A stretch of DNA of 64,000 nucleotides, from contig NZ_BBYJ01000019.1 in the NCBI RefSeq assembly GCF_001528665.1, positions 1 to 64,000 on the forward strand, written 5' to 3'. This document shows, piece after piece, positions 17,296 through 24,607 of this stretch. The notes beneath the pieces are model-generated. The model was not told the DNA's origin, ran no database searches, and worked only from the letters and a program-made list of their open reading frames with translations. Every line of letters begins with the position of its first letter. Position 1 is the first letter of the stretch. Origin of the DNA: Microtetraspora malaysiensis (GTDB taxonomy: Bacteria; Actinomycetota; Actinomycetes; Streptosporangiales; Streptosporangiaceae). The position numbers were made by a program, and so were the translations under genes.

Positions 17296-17334
17296 TATCG
17301 CGGGATAACCACCGACATCGCCGGGTTTATCGCG
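17295..17334. promoter_or_regulatory. TTATCGCG direct repeats and a TTATC-4-GATAA palindrome upstream of the SARP gene
   Basis: TTATCGCG occurs at 17295-17302 and 17327-17334, 32 bp apart (about three helical turns). The first copy is also half of TTATCGCGGGATAA, a perfect 5-4-5 inverted repeat. The location, about 100 bp before the SARP start, suits a promoter or autoregulatory site; SARP proteins are known to bind direct repeats. Function is inferred. Confidence 0.4.
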
Positions 17335-17375
17335 TGCGACTACGCGGCGCCACCGCGCTCGTGCAGGACCGCAGG

Positions 17376-18746
17376 TCACAACCCCCGGTCGGTGGGCGCG
17401 CCGAACACCATGGTGTACCCGAGTGGCCAGCCGGGGTCGCCGGTGCGGGCGAAGCGCACCCAGGCGGCGTGCATCGCGTCGGCCACGGCCTGCGGCGCGC
17501 CGGGCCCCGCGGTGCGTTCGACGCCGGGCGCGTCGAGCACGTCGAAGACGAAGGGCAGGTCGAGGTTGTGCACCGCGCCCACGCGTCCGCCGCCGACCGG
17601 GCTCTCGACGGGCGACTCCCACCGGAACTCGTAGCCGTAGGCGGGCCTGGCCTCGCGGATCCAGCGCGTCTCCCGGGTGAACAGGTGCTGGGTGAAGGCG
17701 CGTCCGACGCGCTCGGCCGGCGTGAGGCCGGGTTCGTCGACCTGGAGGCCGAGGTGGTCGAGCACGGCCTGCGCGGCGGCCTCGTCGAGGTCGGCGACCA
17801 GGCGGCGGACGAACACGTCGGCCTCCTGCGAGGTGCAGCCGACCAGCAGTGGAACGTGCCCGCTCGCGCCCGCGCGCAGAGCGGCCAGCGGGACGGCCGG
17901 GATCAGGTCGCCGTCGACGACCGGCTTGACCGGCACCGACTCGTTCAGCCCGCCGGAGTCGCCGGCCAGCGGCGGCGGCTGTTCGGCGACGAGCGCCTCG
18001 GGGGACAGCCCGGCGAAGGCGGACCTGGTCGGGTCGATCCCCAGCCGGGTGGCGAGCGTCTTGGCGTAGTCGCGCGCCTCCTGCTCGGTGGCGACCAGGT
18101 TGGCCGAGCCGCTCATCACGATCGCGCGCCGGAACAGCCCTTCGGCGCGAGGCGTCGTCAGCAGGGTGGCGACGGCGGCGGCGCCCGCCGACTGCCCGGC
18201 GATGGTCACGTTGCCGGGGTCGCCGCCGAAGGCCGCGATGTTGTCGCGTACCCATTCCAGCGCGGCCAGCCAGTCGAGGACGCCCCGGTTGAGCGGGGCG
18301 TCCTCCAGGGCCAGGAAGCCCTCGAAGCCGAGCCGGTAGTTGATGGCCACGCAGACCACGCCGTCGCGGGCGAAGCGGGAGCCCTGGTGCCAGGCCGCCC
18401 CGTTGCCGCCGATGGAGAACGCGCCGCCGTGGATCCAGACCAGGACGGGCAGCCCGGCCGGACCGGTCTCAGGGGTGCGCACGTCGAGGTTGAGGCAGTC
18501 CTCGCCGACCTCGAAGACGTCGGGCGCGTACAGGCCGATGTCCTCACCGGCCGCCTGTGGGGCGGCCGGGCCCCGCGTGACGGCGGGCCGTACGCCGTCC
18601 CACGCGGGTGGCGGGACGGGCGCGCCGAAGCGGTGCTCGCCGAAGGGCGGGGCGGCGTACGGCACGCCGAGGAAGGCGAGCACGCCCTCCTCGGCCCTGC
18701 CCTCGACCGGCCCGGCAGTCGTTCGTACGATCATGCGCGACGCCAT
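17376..18746 (-). CDS. type B carboxylesterase
   Basis: A 456-residue alpha/beta-hydrolase of the carboxylesterase/para-nitrobenzyl esterase family. The oxyanion region is VLVWIHGGAFSIGG, the nucleophile serine is in TIAGQSAGAAA, and the acid and histidine regions follow (VGCTSQEADVF; AVHNLDLPFVFDV). It lacks a signal peptide, so it acts on imported esters. The start at 18746 has GAAGGGA upstream and overlaps the M28-like gene; the ATG at 18734 would give an ATGA overlap and is also possible. It is the last gene of the operon of esterase, importer and M28-like protein, which suggests intracellular de-esterification of the transported compound. Confidence 0.88.
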   Translation of the reverse strand: MASRMIVRTTAGPVEGRAEEGVLAFLGVPYAAPPFGEHRFGAPVPPPAWDGVRPAVTRGPAAPQAAGEDIGLYAPDVFEVGEDCLNLDVRTPETGPAGLPVLVWIHGGAFSIGGNGAAWHQGSRFARDGVVCVAINYRLGFEGFLALEDAPLNRGVLDWLAALEWVRDNIAAFGGDPGNVTIAGQSAGAAAVATLLTTPRAEGLFRRAIVMSGSANLVATEQEARDYAKTLATRLGIDPTRSAFAGLSPEALVAEQPPPLAGDSGGLNESVPVKPVVDGDLIPAVPLAALRAGASGHVPLLVGCTSQEADVFVRRLVADLDEAAAQAVLDHLGLQVDEPGLTPAERVGRAFTQHLFTRETRWIREARPAYGYEFRWESPVESPVGGGRVGAVHNLDLPFVFDVLDAPGVERTAGPGAPQAVADAMHAAWVRFARTGDPGWPLGYTMVFGAPTDRGL

Positions 18747-20053
18747 CCGGCCGTCCCTTCGACGATTCTGATCGCCGCCCGGGTGAGCGGCTCAAGGCTG
18801 GCCTCGTGCACCTTGTCGAGGGTGTCGGCCGAGTCGAACAGGTACATGGGAGCCGACAGGAAGTGCACGAGCGGCACCCCTTCGGGGTGGAAGAAGGCCC
18901 CGTCGGTGGGCGGCATCGGGGAGAACACGTCCGGCGGCAGCACGAACGAGCGTCTCAGGTCCTCCGCGACGAGGGCCGCCGCCACCAGGCTCTCCAGCTC
19001 CGGCTTCCTGGTGGTGAACCACCAGCCGGGTTCGGGATCGCCGGTGGGCACCAGCTCGTCGTCCACGACCACGCACCGCCGGGCGGCGTGCTCCAGGTGG
19101 AGCTGGAGTACGACGTCGCCCAGCAGGCCGCGGTTCTCCTCGATGAAGGCCCGGGTGCCCGCGGCGTGCGCCATGTGACCCGCGGTCAGCAGGAAGATCA
19201 GGTTGTGTGGCCGGTCCCGCTCGGGCACGCCGGCCCAGTACTGGGCGGCGGCGAGCACCAGCGCGATCCCCGAGGCGTCCTCGACGGCCGAGGCCCAGGG
19301 CGCGTCGTGGTGCGAGCCGATGATCACCCACTGGTCGGATCGGCCGGGGAGCGTGCCGATCACGTTGCGCGAGACGGCCGGGCCCGTCTCCGACTCGACG
19401 GTGAGCGTGCCCGTGCAGGGGCCCTCGTCGACCAGGTCGAGCACCCGCCGCGAGTCGCCGCCCGACAGCCAGACGGCCGGGAGGTCGCGGTGCACGGCGT
19501 CGTAGGGCACGTAGTAGTCGCGTGTCTCCCACGGCACCCCGGTCAGCGCCCCCGCGAAGGCGGCGGCGCCGCCGTCCATGACGCCCTGGATGATGTCGAG
19601 GTAGTCGAGCTGGAACGGCAGCGTCTGGACCAGCTCGTCGAAGACGCCCTCGGGGTCGTGCACTGCCGTCGCCAGGTCCCTGACGTAGGACTGCGGCAGC
19701 TCGGTGAAGGTGTACTCGGGCACGACGATCGCGCCCGGCACGACCTCGCGGCTGACCGGCGCGCTCACGATCGCCTTCGGCGTGGTGTACGGCAGGGCGG
19801 ACGCCGCCACCCGCACGACTCTCGACGGGTCGGCGTCCAGGCGCACCACCAGGGCCGCCGTCACCGGCCGCCAGACGGGCAGCTCGACCGGCGCCAGCCG
19901 TACGTCGTGGAGCCCGAACTCGGTGAAGCGCTCGGCGGCCCACGCGGCGGTCCAGTCGTCGGCCGGGTAGCCGGGACGCCTGATGCCCCGCGAGGTGACC
20001 GTCTCGATCCACTCCATCATCCGCGCGGCGCCGGGGATCATGTCCGGGATCAT
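18731..20053 (-). CDS. M28-like metallopeptidase-fold protein, cytoplasmic, atypical metal ligands
   Basis: A 440-residue protein with a C-terminal M28/Zn-exopeptidase fold and no signal peptide. The H-x-D element is WVIIGSHHDAPW and the second ligand region is VEDASGIALVLAAAQYW. The canonical Glu-Glu of M28 peptidases is replaced by LTAGHMAHAAGTRAF, the next ligand region reads LHLEHAARR, and the final His of HTxxDT is absent (YLFDSADTLDKV). The same replaced pattern (TGHxxxH, LEH) occurs in the secreted relative at 26484, so it looks like a subfamily feature rather than decay. The start overlaps the permease stop (ATGA). Substrate could be an amide or ester on an imported sugar conjugate; this is inference. 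Confidence 0.75.
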   Translation of the reverse strand: MIPDMIPGAARMMEWIETVTSRGIRRPGYPADDWTAAWAAERFTEFGLHDVRLAPVELPVWRPVTAALVVRLDADPSRVVRVAASALPYTTPKAIVSAPVSREVVPGAIVVPEYTFTELPQSYVRDLATAVHDPEGVFDELVQTLPFQLDYLDIIQGVMDGGAAAFAGALTGVPWETRDYYVPYDAVHRDLPAVWLSGGDSRRVLDLVDEGPCTGTLTVESETGPAVSRNVIGTLPGRSDQWVIIGSHHDAPWASAVEDASGIALVLAAAQYWAGVPERDRPHNLIFLLTAGHMAHAAGTRAFIEENRGLLGDVVLQLHLEHAARRCVVVDDELVPTGDPEPGWWFTTRKPELESLVAAALVAEDLRRSFVLPPDVFSPMPPTDGAFFHPEGVPLVHFLSAPMYLFDSADTLDKVHEASLEPLTRAAIRIVEGTAGWRRA

Positions 20054-20859
20054 CGTTTCAGCCCTCCGAAGGTGAGCCCCGCCACGTAGTAGCGCTGCAG
20101 CGCCACCATCAGGATGAACGGCGGCACGGCGGTGACCAGTGCCGCGGTGGTGGTCAGGTGATAGGTGATGCCGACCTCGCTCTGGAAGTTGGCCAGCCCC
20201 ACCGGCAACGGCCACAGCTCCTGCTCGTTGGCCACGATCAGCGGCCACAGCAGGTTGTCCCACTGTGCCAGGAAATGCACGAGGAACAGGGTGATGAGCG
20301 CGGGCTTGAGCAGCGGCGCGGCGATGCGCGCGAAGATGCGGAACTCCCCCGCGCCGTCGACCCGCGCGGCCATGAGCAGCTCCTTCGGGATGCCGAGGGC
20401 GAACTGCCGCACCAGGAAGACGCCGAACGCGCTGATCATGCCGGGCACCATCATGCCCTGGAAGGTGTTGACCCAGCCGAGCTCCTTCACGATGAGGAAG
20501 ACGGGGATGACCAGGACCATCGGGGTGAGCGCGAGCGTGCCGATCACCAGCGCGAACAGGACGCGGCGGCCGGGGAAGGACAGCTGGGCCATCGCGTATC
20601 CGGCGGCGGCCGAGAAGATCACGTCCAGGACGCCGGTGCCGACGCACAGGATGAGGCTGTTGCGCAGGTAGGTGGGCAGGTTGCCCTCACCGAACAGCAG
20701 CCCGATGTTCTCGGGCAGGTGGAAGCCGTTGAAGACCAGCCCGCGCAGGTCGGTGTCGTCGGGCGCCGAGGCGACGACGAGCATGGCGTAGACCGGCAGC
20801 AGCATGAACCCGACCGCGACGATCAGCCAGACGGCGCGCAGGATCGTTCCCGCTCTCAT
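20050..20859 (-). CDS. sugar ABC importer permease, MalG-like
   Basis: A 269-residue inner-membrane protein of the carbohydrate uptake (CUT1) family with about six membrane segments. The coupling loop for the ATPase (EAA motif) is LLMAARVDGAGEFRIFARIAAPLLKPALI, quoted here in part as AARVDGAGEFRIFARIAAP. It pairs with the MalF-like gene just upstream; both junctions are four-base overlaps. No ATPase is encoded in the cluster, so a shared MsiK-type ATPase encoded elsewhere probably powers it, as is usual for actinomycete CUT1 importers. Confidence 0.92.
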   Translation of the reverse strand: MRAGTILRAVWLIVAVGFMLLPVYAMLVVASAPDDTDLRGLVFNGFHLPENIGLLFGEGNLPTYLRNSLILCVGTGVLDVIFSAAAGYAMAQLSFPGRRVLFALVIGTLALTPMVLVIPVFLIVKELGWVNTFQGMMVPGMISAFGVFLVRQFALGIPKELLMAARVDGAGEFRIFARIAAPLLKPALITLFLVHFLAQWDNLLWPLIVANEQELWPLPVGLANFQSEVGITYHLTTTAALVTAVPPFILMVALQRYYVAGLTFGGLKR

Positions 20860-21737
20860 TCGTCGCCTCCCTTCAGGAACCCGAACTGCAGCGCCGAGAC
20901 GATCACCATGGCGGCGAGCAGCACCATGCCCATCGCGGCGGCGTAGCCCATGTGCTCGTAAGGGAAGGCGTTGGCCCAGATGTAGTACGGCAGCACCTGG
21001 GTGGCGTCGGCGGGCCCGCCGCCGGTGAGCAGGAAGGCGGGCACGAACGCCTGCATCGATCCGGCCACCGAGATGACCAGGACGAACAGCAGGGTCCGGC
21101 GCAGCAGCGGGAGCGTGATCCGGGTGAACGTGGTCACCGCGCCTGAGCCGTCGATGGCGGCGGCCTCGTACACCTCGCCGGGCAGCGCCTGCAGCCCGGC
21201 GGTCAGGATGATCACGAACAGCCCCATGCTCTTCCAGACGACCATCACGACCAGGGCCCAGATGGCCAGGTCGGAGCTGGTCAGCCAGGACTGCGGATCG
21301 ATCCCGACCAGGCCGAGGAGGGTGTTGGCCAGGCCGCGGTCGGAGTAGATGATCACCCAGACCATGGACGTGGCGGCGAGCGGCATCACGGCCGGAATCA
21401 TGACGAGCGCTCTGAGCCAGCGGTTGAGCCGCCCCGGCCTGCTCAGCGGCACGGCCACCAGCAGGGCCAGCACGATCGTCGGGACGACCGTGCAGACCGT
21501 GTAGACGACGGTGATCCACGCCGAGTTGAGGAAGCCGGGGTCGGCGAACATGCGCTCGTAGTTGGCGAGGCCGATCCAGTTGGGTGTCCCTGCCATCTCG
21601 TAGTCGGTGAAGCTGAGATAGATGGCGGCCAGGAACGGGACGAGCCAGAACACGACGAAGAAGACGGCCACCGGGAGGGTCAGCGCCACGCCCGCCGTGG
21701 CCTGGGGCCGGGCTCTGACCCTGCCGAGTACGCTCAC
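20856..21737 (-). CDS. sugar ABC importer permease, MalF-like
   Basis: A 293-residue CUT1 permease with about six membrane segments (first at roughly 15-40, VALTLPVAVFFVVFWLVPFL in part). The EAA loop reads YEAAAIDGSGAVTTFTRITLP. It forms the heterodimeric channel with the MalG-like protein. The GTG start overlaps the stop of the binding-protein gene by four bases. Motifs assign it to sugar or oligosaccharide uptake; the substrate is not predictable from sequence. Confidence 0.92.
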   Translation of the reverse strand: MSVLGRVRARPQATAGVALTLPVAVFFVVFWLVPFLAAIYLSFTDYEMAGTPNWIGLANYERMFADPGFLNSAWITVVYTVCTVVPTIVLALLVAVPLSRPGRLNRWLRALVMIPAVMPLAATSMVWVIIYSDRGLANTLLGLVGIDPQSWLTSSDLAIWALVVMVVWKSMGLFVIILTAGLQALPGEVYEAAAIDGSGAVTTFTRITLPLLRRTLLFVLVISVAGSMQAFVPAFLLTGGGPADATQVLPYYIWANAFPYEHMGYAAAMGMVLLAAMVIVSALQFGFLKGGDE

Positions 21738-22987
21738 AGGGCCAGTCGCACGGTGGAGTCGAAGGTCGCCGCGGCCTGGGCGGGGGTCGACTTGCCGTAG
21801 GCGACGGAGTCGACGGCGCCGGCCGCGGCCTTCGCCAGTTCGAGGGTGCCGGGGATGATCGGGCCGAAGTCGACGTGCGGGATGCTGTCGGCGACGATCC
21901 GCATGATCTCGGACTTGCCGCGCGGCCCGGCGTCGCGCCAGCCGTTGGTCGGGATGATGATGCCATTGTCGAGGTTGGCGGTCACCGACGGGGCGCCCTG
22001 CAGGTAGTTGACGAGGTGCCAGGCGGTGAACTGGTTGGGCGAGTCCTTGGCCACGCCCCAGCCCCAGGTGTAGGCGGGAACGACGGGCGGGCCGCCGGCC
22101 CAGGTGGGCATGGGCGCGACGCCGTACTGCTTGCCGAAGGTGAGTGTGTCCTTGCCCAGCTTCTCCAGCGCGGGGCCGAGGAAGGCGCCGCTGACGACCA
22201 TGGCGGCCTCACCGGAGTAGAACAGGCCGAGCGCGCCCAGCGGGTTGGAGAGCGTGGGGTTGCCGATCCCCGACATGTACGTCAGGGCGCTGAGGCCCTG
22301 CTCGGTGGCCAGCGACGCCTTCGCGCCGCCCGCCGAGACGAGCTCGCCGCCCTTGCCCTGGATGAGGGCGGTCAGCATCATGAGGGCCCACTGCGGGTCG
22401 CCGTAGAGCCACTGCAGACCGACCCGCCTGCGGTCCTTGGAGGTGAGCTTGGCGCTGTACTCGGCGACCTCCTCCCAGGTCACCGGGGGCTTGTCGGGGT
22501 CGAGTCCGGCCTCCTCGAACCGGTCCTTGCGGTAGTAGAGCATGCAGGGGTTGAAGTCGATGGGCACGCCGTAGGGCACGTCCTGGTAGGTGAGCGGGGC
22601 GGTCGTGCCCGGCTCGTAGTCCTGGAGCGAGAGCGCCCTGGTGTCGACGGGCGCGAGCCGCTTCTTCTTGGCGTGCGCGGGGAAGCTCCAGTGGCCGATC
22701 TTGAAGACGTCGGGCGGGGCGCCGCCGCTGAAGGCGGTCAGCAGTTTGGCGTCGAGCTGGCCCACGGGCAGGTAGAGCAGCTTCACGTCGACCTTGAACT
22801 CGGCGATGTAGCGGTGCACGAGCTCCTGGAACTGCTGGCCGGTGTCCTGCGAGCCGTGCAGCCAGACGGTGACCTCGCCGTGCGGCCTGCCGTCCGCGGC
22901 CTGCTGCCGAGGCCGGTCCTTGCCGCATCCGGCGAGCAGGGCGAGCGCGCCGACGGCGAGTAGCCCACGCCGCGTCAGATCCGCCAT
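21734..22987 (-). CDS. sugar-binding lipoprotein of ABC importer
   Basis: A 417-residue family 1 extracellular solute-binding protein. The N terminus has a twin-arginine-like signal (TRRGLLAVGALALLAGC) ending in a lipobox with Cys21, so it is exported and lipid-anchored. EVTVWLHGSQDTGQQFQELV starts the mature binding domain. Binding-site aromatic residues are plentiful, including many Trp. The ATG at 22987 has GGAG upstream. It follows the esterase by 9 bp and leads the two permease genes. The ligand is unknown; its neighbours point to an acylated or amidated sugar. Confidence 0.9.
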   Translation of the reverse strand: MADLTRRGLLAVGALALLAGCGKDRPRQQAADGRPHGEVTVWLHGSQDTGQQFQELVHRYIAEFKVDVKLLYLPVGQLDAKLLTAFSGGAPPDVFKIGHWSFPAHAKKKRLAPVDTRALSLQDYEPGTTAPLTYQDVPYGVPIDFNPCMLYYRKDRFEEAGLDPDKPPVTWEEVAEYSAKLTSKDRRRVGLQWLYGDPQWALMMLTALIQGKGGELVSAGGAKASLATEQGLSALTYMSGIGNPTLSNPLGALGLFYSGEAAMVVSGAFLGPALEKLGKDTLTFGKQYGVAPMPTWAGGPPVVPAYTWGWGVAKDSPNQFTAWHLVNYLQGAPSVTANLDNGIIIPTNGWRDAGPRGKSEIMRIVADSIPHVDFGPIIPGTLELAKAAAGAVDSVAYGKSTPAQAAATFDSTVRLAL

Positions 22988-22996
22988 GGGGGTCTC

Positions 22997-23854
22997 CTAG
23001 GTGAGGTTCTTGAGAGCCTGGTTCTGCCAGGCGGTGTTGGTGGGGAGCTCGGGGGTGCTGCCGGCGAACACCCCGCGGGCCTGGGTGTCGGCCTGGAGGC
23101 GGTACCTCAGCCAGGCGGTCACGTAGCCGAGGAAGGCCCCGCCGGTGTTCTGGATGTCGTTGTGCCCCGCGCCCTTGAGCAGCGCCCGGCCCGCTCCGGC
23201 GGTGGCCTGGTCGTAGTAGCCCTGCACGGTCGCGGCCGAGGAGATCAGCCAGTCGTTCGCGCCGCTGAGGAGGAGCACCGGGCAGGTCAGGTCGGCCACG
23301 GAGAACTCGTCTCCCGGGCTGGCCATCCACTGCGCGGGCACGGAGATCGGCACGACGGTCTTGATCAGCCCGGCGGAGTGGTTGGTCGCGTTGATGGATC
23401 CGCCCGCGCCCTGGGAGTGGCCGACGGCGGCGACCTGGGCGGTGTCCAGCTTGCCGTGGAAGACGCTGGCGGGGTCGGTGTTGAGGCCGATGAGGTGCTG
23501 GGCGGCGGCGAGGATCTCGGCGCCGGTGCCCGTGGTCGTGCTGGTGGAGGCGACCACCGCGAAGCCCCACGAGGCGAGGTGGTTGAGCAGCCCCGGATAG
23601 TTGTCGGGGGTGGCCCACGAGCCGTTGCCCCATGTGACGATCGGGTGGGTGACGCCGCCCGAGCCCAGGGTCTGCGGGTAGTAGAGCCGGTGGCCGCCCG
23701 AGGTGCCGGTGGCGACCGGCCACGGACCCGGCGCCTTGTAGATCGTCTCGATGGTGGAGGCGGCGTTGGCCTCGGTGGTCCACGACAGGAATCCGGCCGA
23801 CATGAGGCCGAGCGCCCCTGCCCGCAACGCCTGCCGACGGGTGAAGTTCTCCAT
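22997..23854 (-). CDS. secreted chlorophyllase/cutinase-like esterase
   Basis: A 285-residue alpha/beta-hydrolase exported by a Tat-type signal peptide (TRRQALRAGALGLMSAG, cleavage near ANAA). The catalytic triad is visible: Ser in VGHSQGAGGS, Asp in LLSGANDWL, His in GAGHNDIQN. The fold resembles chlorophyllase, cutinase and polyester-hydrolase enzymes that cleave bulky or polymeric esters outside the cell. ATG at 23854 is preceded by GAGGTGACC; a GTG two codons earlier is also in frame. It is the first gene of the operon running to 17376, directly downstream of the TetR-type palindrome. Confidence 0.8.
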   Translation of the reverse strand: MENFTRRQALRAGALGLMSAGFLSWTTEANAASTIETIYKAPGPWPVATGTSGGHRLYYPQTLGSGGVTHPIVTWGNGSWATPDNYPGLLNHLASWGFAVVASTSTTTGTGAEILAAAQHLIGLNTDPASVFHGKLDTAQVAAVGHSQGAGGSINATNHSAGLIKTVVPISVPAQWMASPGDEFSVADLTCPVLLLSGANDWLISSAATVQGYYDQATAGAGRALLKGAGHNDIQNTGGAFLGYVTAWLRYRLQADTQARGVFAGSTPELPTNTAWQNQALKNLT

Positions 23855-23874
23855 GGTCACCTCGTAGGTTATTT

Positions 23875-23892
23875 GGAGACGTGAACGTCTCC
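23875..23892. promoter_or_regulatory. TetR-type operator palindrome between esterase and tetR
   Basis: GGAGACGTGAACGTCTCC is a perfect 8-bp inverted repeat with a 2-base centre, in the 66-bp gap between the divergent esterase operon and the TetR gene. Location and symmetry strongly suggest the binding site of that TetR protein, controlling both directions. Confidence 0.75.
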
Positions 23893-23920
23893 TAAGAGAG
23901 GGAAGTACGATCGGTGAGCG

Positions 23921-24607
23921 ATGTCAAGACATGAACAGAAGGAAGTTCCGGCGGCCCGGCCACTCCCCAGGGGGCGGCACGGGCTCTCCCCCGACACGGT
24001 GCGCAGCTCCCAGCGAGAGCGCCTCGTGGAGGCCATGCTGAGGCTCGTCGCGAGGCGTGGATACGCCGCCACGAGCGTGCCGGACGTGATCGCCGCCGCG
24101 CGGGTCTCGCGCAACGCCTTCTACGCCCAGTTCGCCGACAAGGAGGCGTGCTTCCTCGCCGGATGCGAGCGCGACCTGCCCGCGATGGTCGACTCGATCC
24201 ACGCGGCCGCGTCGGGGGCGGGCGACCGCTGGAGCGAGGCGCTCCGGCTGGGGTTGGCCGCCTACCTGCGGTGGTGGCAGGAGCGCCCGGAGTACGCGCA
24301 GGCGTACTTCGTGGAGTTGCCGAGGGCGGGTGAGCGGGCCGTCGAGCAGCGGGACGCCGCCTACCGGCCCTTCCTCGACATGCTCGGGGCGCTGGCCGCG
24401 CGGGCCAGGCTGGAGGATCCCTCGCTGCCGCCGCTGCGTGCCGCGGTGCCCCGCCTGATCGTCTACGGGACCACCGAGTTCATCGCCTCGGAGGTGCGTG
24501 CGGGCCGCGTCGCCACGCTGACGTCGTCGGCCGGCGACCTCTACCACTACACGGTCGCCCTGCTCGCCGGCCCCGATCACGGCATCGCGACCACCCCTTC
24601 CGCCTGA
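23921..24607 (+). CDS. TetR-family regulator
   Basis: A 228-residue TetR protein. The N-terminal helix-turn-helix domain (about 30-75) includes MLRLVARRGYAATSVPDVIAAA and ARVSRNAFYAQFADKEACF; the rest is an all-helical ligand-binding and dimer domain. It is divergent from the esterase/importer operon with a perfect palindrome between them, so it probably represses that operon and itself until an ester or fatty or aromatic acid binds. Its last 31 bases overlap the 3' end of the convergent glycosidase gene. Confidence 0.88.
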   Translation: MSRHEQKEVPAARPLPRGRHGLSPDTVRSSQRERLVEAMLRLVARRGYAATSVPDVIAAARVSRNAFYAQFADKEACFLAGCERDLPAMVDSIHAAASGAGDRWSEALRLGLAAYLRWWQERPEYAQAYFVELPRAGERAVEQRDAAYRPFLDMLGALAARARLEDPSLPPLRAAVPRLIVYGTTEFIASEVRAGRVATLTSSAGDLYHYTVALLAGPDHGIATTPSA

